A stretch of 64,000 nt of DNA from Druceiella hillmani (Eukaryota > Arthropoda > Insecta > Lepidoptera > Hepialidae). This document shows positions 35,061-46,575 of this stretch, piece by piece. Location: positions 11,167,001 to 11,231,000 of the forward strand of contig JAYKKI010000052.1 of the NCBI GenBank assembly GCA_039881145.1, in the 5' to 3' direction. How positions within the stretch are numbered: the stretch's first letter is position 1; each line of letters opens with the position of its first letter. Both the position numbers and the translations under genes were made by a program. The notes under the pieces are model-generated. The model did not search any database and was not told the origin of the DNA. It saw nothing but the letters and a program-made list of their open reading frames with translations.

Positions 35061-35451
35061 ATACGTTTTAAGGCAAATTTTATTTAAACCTTTAAAATGT
35101 TTAATCCTTTTTGAAATTCAATACAAATAAATTAACCGTAAATAATGATTATATAAAAGAAGCCATTAACCAAAACACAGTCGTGGTTACTTTTTTTTGA
35201 AAACGTTTGTAAAATCGGTGCTGAGAATGGGGAGGTAACTGCGATCAAATAGGCAACAGTTTCTGTGGAAGTAATTTCAAACTTTAGTAACTCGGTTAAA
35301 ATAAACATTGCGCCGTCAACTTGGTCTCATTTTAAAGAGGAAGGATGAATTTTTGCCAGAATTTATACATGTCGTTTCGTTTGAATTTATTTACTCTCAT
35401 TTGACATTTGCAAAAGCTATTTATATTAAATGACTGAAAACAAAAAAAAAG
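35061..35451. other. AT-rich sequence
   Basis: Nothing recognised. Confidence 0.45.
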
Positions 35452-35541
35452 AATGTACTGTACATAATTGCTATTTTCAACAATGTACTGTACACAATTG
35501 CTATTTTCAACAATGTACTGTACACAATTGCTATTTTCACA
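35452..35541. repeat. 30-bp tandem repeat, 3 units
   Basis: Three units beginning aatgtactgtacacaattgc at 35452, 35482 and 35512, nearly identical. Each contains the palindrome gtac. Confidence 0.95.
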
Positions 35542-36039
35542 ATAATAACTGCTGAAGACACCTTTCTATTTTTTTAGGTAAAATCGCTCGAACATTTTTA
35601 AATTAAAAAAATTATCTTTAAAAGTCCAACATCCGCTTATTCGACTTCTTAAATGTACAAGAATAAAGGAAAAAAATCAGGAATGATGCAAAGAAAAGCA
35701 AAATAATCAAGAATAAAGCAAAAATTCTGTTTCTGTTCTTAAATAAAATAGCTGCACAGTATTTTATTTTATTAGAATAGTTTAATTGTTACGAGACTAC
35801 GATAACCGAGGAGAGGAAAACTTTACAAAAGCTAGATCCTACGATTTAAAGAAGATATTATAATTTAAAACCGCCAAATAATTTGGAGGTATAGCTGCAA
35901 AGCGAGTTGGGCATTTTTATTACGCTAGTTTAGTGTATGCAAGATATTTTGGAAACGCTACAGTTTCTTCATGCCATTCTATGTGGACTCTTCTACCTTG
36001 TTTCAGTGAGAGATTTGTTAATAAACGTTTCCTCGTTCA
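35542..36039. other. AT-rich sequence
   Basis: Nothing recognised. Confidence 0.45.
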
Positions 36040-36300
36040 ATTATAAAGCTATTTCAAGCTCGGCTTTTTCCCCTAACATCTCCGCAACAATACTTCCGCA
36101 CGAAGCAGGGAATGTCGCGGCACTCTCGCGTTTGCGATTCCTCGTGGCGCTCTCGCTCCGGATGCAAGTTATTAAATTTTATTCCGGCGCCAGATTTATA
36201 GCGGCCTACGGTCGCCACGCTCTGTAATAAGCGTAATGAGCCAATGAAATATCGTCCTCCGTTGTAAATAAATTATTATGCGACATTGCCTCCCTTCTCA
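36040..36300. other. GC-rich island 10 with Hox/Cdx-like cores
   Basis: Includes gaatgtcgcggcactctcgc, tatagcggcctacggtcgcc, gtaataagcgtaatgagcc and aataaattattatgcgac. A plus frame (35937-36227) is open through most of it, but the translation is unrecognised. Confidence 0.4.
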
Positions 36301-36755
36301 TCTGCTTTATCCCCAAGACGCCGTTGCCTGAAAAGAATACATATTTAGGAATGTCTGGACGTATATTTTTGCAAGTATATACTTACTGTTCACATATACT
36401 TATCGGTACATTTACTAGTGATGTCCTAATCCGAGGTTTTGAATTGTTATATGCCGAGTTGTTATAAGAACTGCGTTTACTATATTTTTTTGTAGGAGAT
36501 GGTAAATATTGAAATATAAAGTTATCACTTCACTCTAATATTATGATAATAGCAACAGTATATGTATCTTTTCCATATATGTTGTGATCGTCACAATACA
36601 GACATTTTTGACGCATGTGTTACAAGGAAAACAATCTCAGTAATCACTAAAAGGATTTTTCTCCGTTTTGCACGAATGGATAAATTTATTCGAAAACATC
36701 AACCATTTGAGACGTTTCATGGGGTGCTTTGTGTAAACCGTAAGAGATCTGTATA
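36301..36755. other. AT-rich sequence
   Basis: Nothing recognised. Confidence 0.45.
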
Positions 36756-37217
36756 AACAAGATAAGATACTCTTCAAATATTTCCACGGAAAAGTCTGCG
36801 ACTGTATATATGTACAAACGTTGACCCACACTATCAACAAATTTGTTGTAAGGAAATGTTGCATCTGACGACAGTCGTTTAGAATTCTGTCTTGTGGAAT
36901 AGCGGTCAATAGGGAAAGATACTCTCCTCAAATAGTTCCACGGAAAAGTCTGCGACTGTATGTATCAATAAACGTTACCCCACACTATCAAAAAATTGGT
37001 TGTAAGGAAATGTTGCATCTGAAGACAGTAATTTAGAATCCTTTCTTGTGGTATAGCGGTCAATAGGAGAAAATACATTCTCCTCAAATAATTCCACGGA
37101 AAAGTCTGCGACTGTATATATTTACGAACGTTGACCCATACAATCAAAAATTGGTCGTAACGAAATTTTGCAACTGGAGACAGTCGTTTAGAATATTTTC
37201 TTGAGGAATAGCGGTAA
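36756..37217. repeat. 155-bp tandem repeat, 3 units
   Basis: ttccacggaaaagtctgcga recurs at 36782, 36936 and 37092, with gttgcatctgacgacag-like and gaatagcggt motifs in each unit. Open minus-strand frames here are repeat-derived. Confidence 0.93.
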
Positions 37218-37360
37218 ATTGTTACTCTATTAAAAAGGGCTTTTGAATTCGTCGCTTTATTTTTTACGCGTTTTCGTGACATTATACTGATTTACAGCTT
37301 ATCTCATGGTAATAATTTTCTCTTAAGAAAAGGTATAACGTTGATTATATTATGTTTATT

Positions 37361-37909
37361 ATTATTTCCTGTGTTAGATACTAAAGTTTTTATTTTAATA
37401 GAGAGTGGAACGCAATTTATATGCAGTGTGTATTCGTCCTTGGGGACAAGTTTTCCGTCCTTTAAACGACGTATTTTCCTTGAAATTATGGGGTACTCAC
37501 TATCGCTGCTTACATCTCGAGGATAATAGAATATAAATGAGGAAAAATGCAACGTTATAATGGACTACATGCCACCAGGACATGGGATTGTATTATCTGT
37601 ACAGTGCACATTATATTTTGTCCCGTGTCTCACGTAATCAAGCATCCCCCTCTTAGCGATATGCTGTCTAGAGAAGTAAGATCTTAATAACGGATAACGT
37701 GAAAAAGCAATTGAATTGATGAAAAATTAAAAATGAAATCCTTATTAAGTTTCGGAAAATTTTATCAAACTACACTTTACCGGTTTCAGGTTTATTCTTC
37801 AAAAGTAATAATCGAAAACTGCGTATAGATTTAGAGTAGCTAACAATAAGAGTTCCTAAGGTTTTCTATTTTAGTGATACATATTGCCTCGGAAACAATC
37901 AGGGCAGCT
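37361..37909 (-). repeat. 549-bp direct repeat, left copy, with coding-like minus frame
   Basis: Matches 38008-38556 with few differences. The minus strand reads, in the part shared by both copies, YYPRDVSSDSEYPIISRK, IRRLKDGKLVPKDEY, TLHINCVPLSIKIKT and LVSNTGNN. The residues look protein-like, with a vague resemblance to the ORF1 (gag-like) region of jockey-type LINEs (R..RR...DG.LVP...), but I cannot assign it. No ATG start is obvious. Confidence 0.8.
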
Positions 37910-37916
37910 ACTCTGC

Positions 37917-38008
37917 CGTTACAGTTATTAAATGTGTTACAGTCTTAATGTTGTCATTTTGTCGAATACTGTTGATAGTCGAGTCTGCGATGCATTGCAA
38001 AAACTCCA
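37917..38008. repeat. 92-bp repeat X, copy 1
   Basis: Lies between the two 549-bp repeats. 88 of 92 bases match 44558-44649, and the last 60 or so are identical. On the minus strand it extends the open frame of the right-hand 549-bp copy with GVFAMHRRLDYQQYSTK and a stop. Confidence 0.93.
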
Positions 38009-38556
38009 TTATTTCCTGTGTTAGACGCTAAAGTTTTTATTTTAATAGAGAGTGGAACGCAATTTATATGCAATGTGTATTCGCCCTTGGGGACAAGTTT
38101 GCCGTCCTTTAAACGACGTATTTTCCTTGAAATTATGGGGTACTCACTATCGCTGCTTACATCCCGAGGATAATATAATATAAATGAGGAAGAATACAAC
38201 GTTATAATGGACTACATGCCACTGGGACATGGGATTAAATTATCTGTACAGTGCACATTATATTATGTTCCGTGTCCCACGTAATCAAGCATCCCCCTCT
38301 TAGCGATATGCTGTCCAGAGAAGTAAGATCTTAATAACGAATAACGTGAGAAAGCAATTTAATGGATGAAAAATTAGAAAGGAAATCCTTATTAAGTTTC
38401 GGAAAATTTTTGATCAAACTACACTTTACCGGTTTCAGGTTTATTCCTCAAAAGTAATATCGAAAACTGCATATAGATTAAGAGTAGCTAACAATAAGAG
38501 CTTGTAAGGTTTTCTATTTTAGTGGTACATATTGCCTCGGAAACAATCAGGGCAGA
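38008..38556 (-). repeat. 549-bp direct repeat, right copy
   Basis: Second copy, 647 bp downstream of the first. Its minus frame differs by KGEY for KDEY and LASN for LVSN, and then runs into repeat X. The arrangement is copy-X-copy, best explained as tandem duplication of a 647-bp unit. The repeats lack TG..CA ends, so they are not LTRs. Confidence 0.88.
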
Positions 38557-38739
38557 GTAGCATTGGTATAATAACTCTATCATTTTGGCCCCAAAGAACT
38601 TATTCGTCGAGGTCAAAAAGAAAGTCCGCCTTTGATGATATCGGGTATATAGCTCTACCCAATATCACCGGGTGCCTTGTAGCTATATAATATACCCATA
38701 TATGAAAGTATATATACAATGTAGCCACGATCAATATAT

Positions 38740-38965
38740 CGTATATTAAATCCTCGAACGTCGTTGCTCTTTTTATGTTTCCTTCCGCCGAGTGTCGTTA
38801 TTAATTGCGCTTATGAACTTAATGTTGCGAGTTTTAATAAAAACGAATTTATTCCCTGCTAATAAAGCGGGCCCGGCCTCTGTTTAATCTTTTAGGGGAC
38901 AGCGTGCTATTGTCCCTATTTAATGAGTTGCTTTGGAATTAAGTGGGCGGTTTCACATCGGATGG
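38740..38965. other. GC-rich island 11
   Basis: Includes ttccgccgagtgtcgttat, ctaataaagcgggcccggcc, gacagcgtgctattgtccc and several TAAT cores. No exon was recognised. Confidence 0.4.
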
Positions 38966-39344
38966 TGAATTGTGAAAGAGCAATTTTTTTTACTCTCCTC
39001 GTAATATGAATTCTATCATTGTATATAGGTATTAGCAGATTTTGTAGAGTTGAGCTTCGTTGCTCTACATAAGTATTATGAGTATTTGAAAATAAAATTT
39101 TATATAAATGAGGTTAAATCTATCATATTTGTGGCATATCCCATATTATGCGGAACGAAGACGAGATATGTTCTTTTGGCGTTTAGCACGTTCAGGCATG
39201 ATATGTCAAGGACATTATTATTTTTAATGTTACTTTACCTCTAAACTAAGTGTAGGTGACAATAAGAATAAATTCTATTATCTATACAATAGAATTTCTT
39301 CTTGAAAAAAAAATTAATCGCGTCCAACTTAGTACACGTGATAG
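38966..39344. other. AT-rich sequence
   Basis: Nothing recognised. Confidence 0.4.
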
Positions 39345-39900
39345 AAGTTAAACTTCTTTGGCGATTTGTAAGAATATAGTAAAGGTAAAACAGCAGAGAG
39401 AGGGAGAGAGAGAGAGGGAGATAGAATGAGAGGAAGAAAGAAAATATACTAAGCGTAAATTCATTGATTACACTAAATTTTTGTAAGAAGACTTGAATAC
39501 TATATATTCATAAAAATTATTAAAATGTCATTATAAATCGATGTAAACATCTAATAAAATCTTCATATAAATTTACATAGACAAATCCTAATTAAAATAT
39601 TCACAAAACACAATAATAAATATTAATAACACCGTTGTGTTATGCGTGGTACTTTAGCTGTTCATATGTAGTGTCTGAGGCACACGTCTACTTATTCAAT
39701 TGCTTTGTATTGTGTAGACGTCGCTCTCTTTTGTTCCATGGCGTCGGAATATATAGGTCTCTTTCTCTCTACGTCATATCTTTCTTCTCTCTCATGGAAC
39801 GAAATGTGCCTAAACGTGACGCGACCTTACAATTTTACTCTCAATTCTCGTCCACTTATCGATTATGGAATCGCCGCTAAAGAAGGTTCACTTCAAAAAC
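39345..39900. mobile_element. Foldback MITE family F, copy 2
   Basis: Left end tagaagttaaacttctttgg and right end gccgctaaagaaggttcac are inverted relatives of each other and of the ends at 26100/26512. Inside, a GA-rich tract (gagagagggagagagagag) near the left mirrors CT-rich tracts near the right, strengthening the foldback. A 'tagtgtctgaggcacacg' block resembles 'gagtgtagacactag' in copy 1. Confidence 0.7.
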
Positions 39901-40184
39901 TCTTGATCCATATAAATTTGTATTAAGTCTCCAAACGCGATTCGAAATTCTTAATCTTATATTTATATTCTTCATCTTTATATGCTGTGCGTTTATGAAA
40001 AAGCTTCAAAAGTCGAAATTTTTAAATTATTCCCAGATTATTTTTTTCAGAACAGGGTTTTATAGATATTACCTTGTTATTGTTTTCTTCAAATATAATT
40101 CTACAGAAATTGGTAATATTATTGATTAGCTTTCTAGTTTTTATTACTATCAACTGTGGCAAGTTATAAGCGTTTATTTATTTT
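39901..40184. other. AT-rich sequence
   Basis: Nothing recognised. Confidence 0.4.
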
Positions 40185-40270
40185 TATTAATCGCTTTTTG
40201 CCCGTGGCTTCGCTCTGCTCTTCATACTTTATCTAGTTGCTAGAGACTTTGGTCAATGGTTTAGTAAGTA
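40185..40270 (-). mobile_element. Repeat tail with gcgaagccacgggcaaaaag motif, minus orientation
   Basis: The minus reading gagcgaagccacgggcaaaa is the same class of tail as at 25085-25117. The rest of the element to the right is too decayed to bound. Confidence 0.5.
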
Positions 40271-41121
40271 TTAGTTGGTGAGTAGTTAGTAAGCTGATAA
40301 ATTTTCTTAATTTTTTAACATTTTGACATCGTATTAATAGATAACAGTAAAACATAGCTCAATTCATTTAGTATAAAAAAAACTTTGACCACAAAAAAAC
40401 CGTTTAGTTTTTTTCTCTAAAATTAGCACTAACGAACAATCAGTAACGATCTCCTCATTTTACTTCTAACATCTTAAATTGTACTGAAATTCCGTGAAAG
40501 CTTATAAAGTAGTTTTTGTCTTCAGCGCGAATAAACTAAAAAAATGGACGGATGGACAACAGTTCCAAAAACTGCCGGCTTTTTCTCCGTAGTTTTTATA
40601 TCTTCCAGTGTTCGGAATTCATTTTTTTGAAAACATTTAATATACGGACTAAAATTAATAACTACTAAAAAAAAACGAAAGAAAACGTAAGAAAGTTAAT
40701 GACTTTACTTACTGTGTTACTATAGGTATGTTTAACTATATAATTATGATAATAATTTGTTTCAATGTAAATCTTTTTTAACAAATATATATTTTCAATA
40801 TTTAACGTTTCAAAAAAATCACAGGAAATCTTTTTAATTTCCTTTTTTCATAGTTGCTTATCTCAAAAGAAAAATGGATCATTCGAGTATGTAAAGTTGA
40901 AATTTGTTTGGTAGTTGGTGTTCAAATTTGGTTTATTGACCCGTTTATTTTACAATAGAACCCAAAAAAATAATTATGCGGGAATTTTGGAAGAGACAAG
41001 TTTTTGTATTCCTTTAGTAATATAGAATAGAATCTAGATTAAAAAAATTTTGGGGGAATTTTATGTAAAATATTTGTTAAGACACTGTTGAAAATATCCC
41101 CAAAAAACGTGTCCTTCATCA
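40271..41121. other. AT-rich sequence
   Basis: Very AT-rich. No gene was recognised. Confidence 0.45.
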
Positions 41122-41449
41122 TTTTTAAAACTGCAAAAATTAAAATTATTGTAAAAAACTATGTTATCCACGATGTTCGTTTGACACAATTGTGAAAGTG
41201 TACTACACAATATATAAATAGTACTTCTTACGTAAGCACACACGCCGCTCATAGTGTGTTTGTAGGTGGATGATGGGCAGCCTTGTTTTTAAAACTGCAA
41301 AAATTAAAATTATTGGAAAAAACTATGTTATCCACGATGTTCGTTTGACACAATTGTGAAAGTGTACTACACAATATATAGTACTTCTTACGTAAGCACA
41401 CACGCCACTCATAGTGTGTTTGTAGGCGGATGATGGGCAGCCTTGTTTT
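41122..41449. repeat. 164-bp tandem duplication
   Basis: Two units begin tttttaaaactgcaaaaatt at 41122 and 41286 and end gatgggcagccttg. They differ at a few bases and a 4-bp indel (atataaatag/atatag). A minus open frame (41061-41252) lies over the left unit and is not recognised. Confidence 0.95.
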
Positions 41450-41457
41450 TACTTTCA

Positions 41458-41690
41458 GCTCATGGAAACATTATTTCGTATGATAGTCTAGGGTATCTAT
41501 AAAATTCTGCGCCAGCATCGAATTTCAAATGCCTCAATCTTCTCTCTTTTAACTTTTCTTTATAGTCCATGTCTCGAGTGTTCAGAAAAATTTTAAATAT
41601 TAGAATTCTTATAAGTTTTACTTTGCTATTTGTTGAGATTTTTTTCCACTCCAGGTCTTTTTTTAGTCATGCAAGCTATATATGTATTCT
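41458..41690 (-). pseudogene. LINE ORF2 C-terminal relic
   Basis: Minus strand reads LKKDLEWKKISTNSKVKLIR, ILIFKIFLNTRDMDYK, then in a shifted frame KIEAFEIRCWRRIL, a stop, IP, a stop, and TIIRNNVSMS. This matches the LINE consensus TK.RL.R.LIF.IFLYG.ETWT..K followed by KIEAFE.WCWRRILRIPWT..RTN.S. The conserved YG.ETWT has decayed to NTRDMD. It is related to the relic at 21890-22257 and lies one repeat away from the 164-bp duplication. Confidence 0.8.
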
Positions 41691-42295
41691 CGTAGATATT
41701 TCCGATTCCCTGGTCATTCAATACGGATACACAAACTGATTTACTTTTTAGAAGTTAATTCACAGACTAAATTTAATTGCCTAGGAAAAAAAATGTCTTT
41801 GTAATATTGTCGCTGCCTTTTTCCACTAAGCAAACTGTGGAAGTGTTAAAACAATAATAAAAAAATAATCTCTTCATGTTTTGTAATATCGCTTCTCACT
41901 CATTTCAATAGATAGCGTTACACGTAAGTTAACTCGAACTATCAAAGTCAGTGTGAATATAAATTGTTCATGCGAAAGTAGTCGTGGAAAAAATCTAGTC
42001 ATAAAGGTATTTTTTCATTCTTTGAGAGTATATATATTTTCGTAGTTCGAGAAGGGGAGGGGGAGGAACGGAAAGTAATAGTTGTTGACGCGAAAAAAAT
42101 GAAAGTCAGTGATGCTAGAAAGCTCTGAACAACGCGTCTTACACGTGTTCTTTTATTTTAATACCACTCAACGGAGATAAATAATATATGGAGCTTTACA
42201 AATAATAATTTAATTTATTATGAAAATATTATGTTTATATGTATAACAAATCTTCACAGTTTTGTTCTTTGATTTGTGGTGTATAAAAGGCGATT
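41691..42295. other. AT-rich sequence
   Basis: May include further decayed LINE sequence on the left. A GGGGAGGGGG-like purine patch lies near 42055. No gene was recognised. Confidence 0.4.
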
Positions 42296-42299
42296 ATTA

Positions 42300-42995
42300 T
42301 AAACAGAATAAAATTGTATTAAAAAAAAGTAAAAAAAACGCTTTTTTAGTAATATGAACTAAAAATAAAGAAATAATCTTTAAATATAAAGATTTCGGTC
42401 AAGAGTGAAAGAATGTATCACAACTCTGTATAACGTAATATTTTAATGCACTTAAAAATAAAGTGATTGACAAAAAATTAACTTTAATTTAAACAATAGC
42501 TTGGGATGCTCTCGACTTACGTTTTCATTAATTTTTTGGTCCATCTCTTTATTCTTATTTTAAGTTTATTAAAAAAAAATAATTATGTCGAGTTGTGAGA
42601 TAACCTTTCGCTTTTGTTCAGTCTTTATATTGATTTAAAGATTTTTTTTCTTTTTTAGCTCATATTGCTACAAAAGCTCGTGTTCTTAAAATAAAATTTA
42701 ATTTTTTTTATTTTAGTTATGAAATTATTGTAATATAATCGGTTCTTGATACGTATGAAAATTTCAAATAATTCGGACGATTGGAAGTGGGTGAAAATGT
42801 AATTGAAACATTCGCTTATTTTTCTTTAGTCTTTTTGTTTTAAGACCTTTTTTTTCTATTTTATGAAATTATTGTATTGTCGTCAGTTTTTGAGCGTGTG
42901 CAAAATTTCAAATAATACGGACGATCGGAAGTGGGTGAAAATTTAATTGAAAGTTTCCGTTATATTCATATATATATATATATATATATATACTT
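42300..42995. mobile_element. Interspersed repeat R2, opposite orientation, with (TA)n
   Basis: Carries two sub-repeats with ttcaaataattcggacg, gaagtgggtgaaaat and tgaaattattgta. These are reverse complements of those at 22600-22800. Ends in a (TA)n tract at 42968-42991. Confidence 0.65.
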
Positions 42996-43239
42996 ATATA
43001 CAAGTGCAGCTTGTTAAAAAAGGCCGAAATTAATATTAATTCCACGTAAAATTAGGATGATGTAATTGTACACAAAATTAGAAAGATTAATTAAATGTTC
43101 TGGGTATGTATTATTAAAAACGTGATATTACTAAACCATGTTTTAGGGAAAAGCTCATACGTCGAAAATATAGTCTTTGGATTGGTCGCTAGTTGAAAAT
43201 ACTTAGGATTATTTACGAAACCATTTTACCTTCTTACCT

Positions 43240-43560
43240 GTGTCCCATTTTGGCAGATTGCGGACCCCTCGGTTAGGCACCCCAACACATCCCAGGCAGC
43301 AATCTAAGCCGATGCGGATCGTGATTAATGTTTAATTTTGTATTTACGCAGAACTTTTCACAAGCGATAAGCATCGGAGAGCCATTTAACGTCGCGCTAG
43401 TGAGGTGGTATAGGGCCTCTCGGCGCCAAATCTCAGTTCCCGAGTCGCTCTTAATCTGCTAACCGCATCGCGAGCACTTTCAATACGGCCGCGGGTGCGG
43501 AGCGCCGTTTACTCAGTTAATAGCACTCGCACAGTGAACCGTCTCAGGAAAATATATGGT
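43240..43560. other. GC-rich island 12
   Basis: One of the most marked islands: cggttaggcaccccaacac, aagccgatgcggatcgtg, aacgtcgcgctagtgagg, tctcggcgccaaatctcag and cggccgcgggtgcggagcgc. Interleaved with taatgtttaattttg and ttactcagttaatag. No exon was recognised. Strong candidate for cross-species conservation. Confidence 0.45.
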
Positions 43561-43797
43561 CTAAATTCGATTTCGTAGAAGTCTTTATTACGTTGAACTA
43601 AGAACGAAACAGTATATGAAATGTTTAAATAAATAAACGATAAAATAAAAGTAGCAATAGAAATTCAGGAAAGGCAAAGTTAAATTGTTACTTGTTACGC
43701 CTATGATCTTTTAAAGTAGTTGTCATGTATAATTCTCTGATTTTTTTGTATATACAAAATATAAATTTCGAACTTATTTTAAAATTTAAAAATAATT
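43561..43797. other. AT-rich sequence
   Basis: Nothing recognised. Confidence 0.4.
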
Positions 43798-44230
43798 TAC
43801 TGTTTAGTTTTGGTAAAAATTACTCAAAAATTGTACAATTAATATTAAAGAGAAGTAAAGTTCACCACAATTTTTATTTTATTTAGAAAACCTCTCGAAC
43901 GATTTGTCTAAAAAACTAAGTCAATGTAAAATACGAATAGAAAAAATGTAAAAAAATATTTTCTTTTTAGTTTTGTCAAAATCGCTCTCAAAACTTTTTA
44001 AATCAACCTTACAGATACATACAAAAGTAGTAATTTCATCACACTTTTATTTGATTTAAAAAACACCTCAAACGACTTGTCTAAAAAACTAACTCAATGT
44101 AAAATGATCGTATATTGGCATTTTGAAAAGAAAAAAAATACCATTTAGTTTTGGTTAGAATCGCGCTTAATTATATAATTAACTTTACAAGAAAAGTAGG
44201 CATTTCACTTCACTTCATTTTATTTAAAAA
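43798..44230. repeat. Degenerate tandem repeat, 3 units of 165-180 bp
   Basis: tttagttttggtaaaaatt-type motifs at 43802, 43967 and 44147, each followed by c(a)ctc, an AT-rich run and, in the first two, gtctaaaaaactaa.tcaatg. Well diverged, so older than the other arrays. Confidence 0.75.
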
Positions 44231-44557
44231 AATGCAAGTTTGTTTTTTTCTTAAAAAGTTAGTTTTTTCTTTTCTTTTAAAAATAATGTTATATTAACAG
44301 TGCAGAAAATAAAAAAAACAATCTTTTATAAACAAATTTATAATAATTTTTGGATCTTTCTCCTACACGACAATTACTTTAATTGTGTTAGTAACCTATA
44401 TTATTACAACATTGCAATGAGGTCGTAACTAGGGACATAAATGTAACATTCAAAATTGTTTTGCAAAACTAAGCTGTAAAAAATTGGTATCGAATTAACG
44501 TTCAGTTAGAATAATGTATCGGAAGTAAGGTGTGACCTTTTCGCAATTTGTCACAAG
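44231..44557. other. AT-rich sequence
   Basis: Nothing recognised. Confidence 0.4.
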
Positions 44558-44649
44558 CGTTACAGTTATTCAATGAGTTACAGTGTTCATGTTGTCATTT
44601 TGTCGAATACTGTTGATAGTCGAGTCTGCGATGCATTGCAAAAACTCCA
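44558..44649. repeat. 92-bp repeat X, copy 2
   Basis: Second copy of 37917-38008 with 4 differences, all in the left third. The 549-bp repeat is absent on either side, so X also exists independently. Confidence 0.93.
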
Positions 44650-45390
44650 CAAATAAAGTATAAAATAAATTTTATAAAAAATTAAAAATTTTCTGGAAGG
44701 ATTTAAATGTAACACTTTAATATTATGGAATACCTTTTATATATATATATATATAACAGTTTTAATAATATAACACATAAATTTATATAACAGTGAATGT
44801 CAGGAACACATCATTTCTATAACCCAACTAATCTGTGCCATTTATAAATGTGTTGCCAATATGAACCTGTTTTTGGGTCTTCAGTTATGATTGGGAATTG
44901 AAGACATTTTTCAAAATTAGATGAAAATCGACTGTGTGGAGGTTTCTTGCTCCAAAAAGTATTTCTTTGACAATTTTTGTTTGTTTAGTCCATTATTATA
45001 CAAATTTCAAAACGGTTTTGACGTGGTTTTAATTACGTCAAAGCTTTGTTTTTATTTCGAGCGGTAGGTACGGGAGAAAATATGTACCATAATTTCTATT
45101 ATTGTAAAACCTATAAAAATGATATAGAGTTACCACTAGAAAATGTTGTTCCATAATTTTTAATTAAATATTTCACTGCCATTTTTCATCCGATTCAAGC
45201 ACTAAAACCCTAGTGAAAAAGAGTTACCGTCTGGACGCTGCGCGCTCTTTGCTTCAAAATTGATACGGTAGAGATGCGATGTTGCCTCGCGAAATTGAGC
45301 TTTTATAAGATCGAGTTTAATTTGTTATCACTACGTTCTTGCCCTAAGCTGGGGCGATCCTTGCGCAGACCAATTCTTACATAGGCATAA
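44650..45390. other. AT-rich sequence with a GC-richer end
   Basis: Short (TA)n at 44739-44754. A GC-richer patch at 45225-45360 includes ctggacgctgcgcgctcttt; its cgcgctctttgcttc is shared with about 24330. Otherwise nothing recognised. Confidence 0.45.
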
Positions 45391-45610
45391 GCATAAAGTT
45401 TACTAAAAACGCTAATATACAGCGTTGGAAGTATCATCATGTGCTAATGTATCGATGAGCATAAAATTTACTAAAAACGCTAATATGTGGCGTTGGCAGT
45501 AGCACATCCTAATATATCGACGAGCATAAAGTTTACTAAAAAAGCTAATATATGGCATTGGCAGTAACATATCGTAATATATCGATGAGAATAAAGTTTA
45601 CTAAAGCTAC
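45391..45610. repeat. 64-68-bp tandem repeat, about 3.5 units
   Basis: gcataaagtttactaaaaac recurs at 45391, 45459, 45524 and 45588, with gctaatat, ggcgttggcagta and atatatcgatgag in each unit. Confidence 0.93.
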
Positions 45611-45654
45611 AAATACTAATAGATGACGGTGAACAGTATCGTAATATCACCAAG

Positions 45655-45830
45655 GATGTTTTTTAAATCTGTATTATTCAGAAAAAAATATCCTATGCGT
45701 TGCTCGAGGGTATTAAATATTACAATACCAAATTTCATCAAAATCCGCGCAGTCGATTTTGTCTGATTGAAGCACAAATTAACACAAAAACAGGAAGACA
45801 ACAATTCTATAATTCCTGCTTCTACTTTCA
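45655..45830 (+). mobile_element. Fragment of a LINE/SINE-type tail
   Basis: aaaaaatatcctatgcgttg, then ataccaaatttcatcaaaat, then ccgcgcagt. This resembles the widespread 'tatcctatgt ... aaatttcatcaaaatccgttcagt' module of lepidopteran repeats. The overlapping minus open frame is a shadow. Confidence 0.55.
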
Positions 45831-45902
45831 ATCCATACACTAAATCAATCATTTTGTTATAATTTTATTATATGTAGGTATAGATAATAACGGTGTATTA
45901 AC

Positions 45903-45935
45903 GATCGAGTGAGCGTACCATGTTATCACTCGATC
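45903..45935. repeat. 10-bp perfect inverted repeat
   Basis: gatcgagtga and tcactcgatc separated by 13 nt. Confidence 0.85.
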
Positions 45936-46575
45936 AAATTAATCTAACTTTTATCGAGCAATAATTGGATTTAAGATAAGATTGAGAAGCTGCATTGAAA
46001 CTTTCCTCTTATTGTTTTTAAAGTTTATAGGTAATATATATTGTTGGAACCATGGGTTTTCATATTATAATGTAAAGTTATTTTCAATTTGAAGTATATT
46101 AAAACTATATGTCAAAAGCCGCACTCAAATATACACACCGTTCGCTTTTGTCTGTCAGTATGCGGTATATACATATATATTTACTTTACAAATCCATTGC
46201 TTGTTCCAATTTCAATTGATTTATACGATCATGTTAAAACAATAAATTGTTTAGTCCTAGTCGTGCAAATTTGAATTTACGATAATATGATGAAAATAAA
46301 AAAATAAAATTATTAGAATGAATGACATTTATTTTTGTTTCGAAGAATCCTCTCCAAACTGACTACAGATTCTTATAGATGTAATCGTAAATGTTACCAA
46401 ACAAATATAACAATAGCGGGAAAATATAACAAATCTAGAAAGTAATCGTTTTATTAGATCCGTTTAAGTAGAATTTAGTTTTCAAATAGGGATTAAGATA
46501 TATTAGTCGATGCAAATCAAATTCCCTGCCGATTTAACACTGTATCAAGTTAGCTTTAAAATAAAAGTATTTACC
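45936..46575. other. AT-rich sequence
   Basis: Nothing recognised. Confidence 0.45.

Noticed and set aside
37361..38556. Possible LTR pair around a short internal region
   Set aside because: Repeats lack TG..CA ends, primer site and polypurine tract, and the segment between them exists independently at 44558. Tandem duplication fits better.
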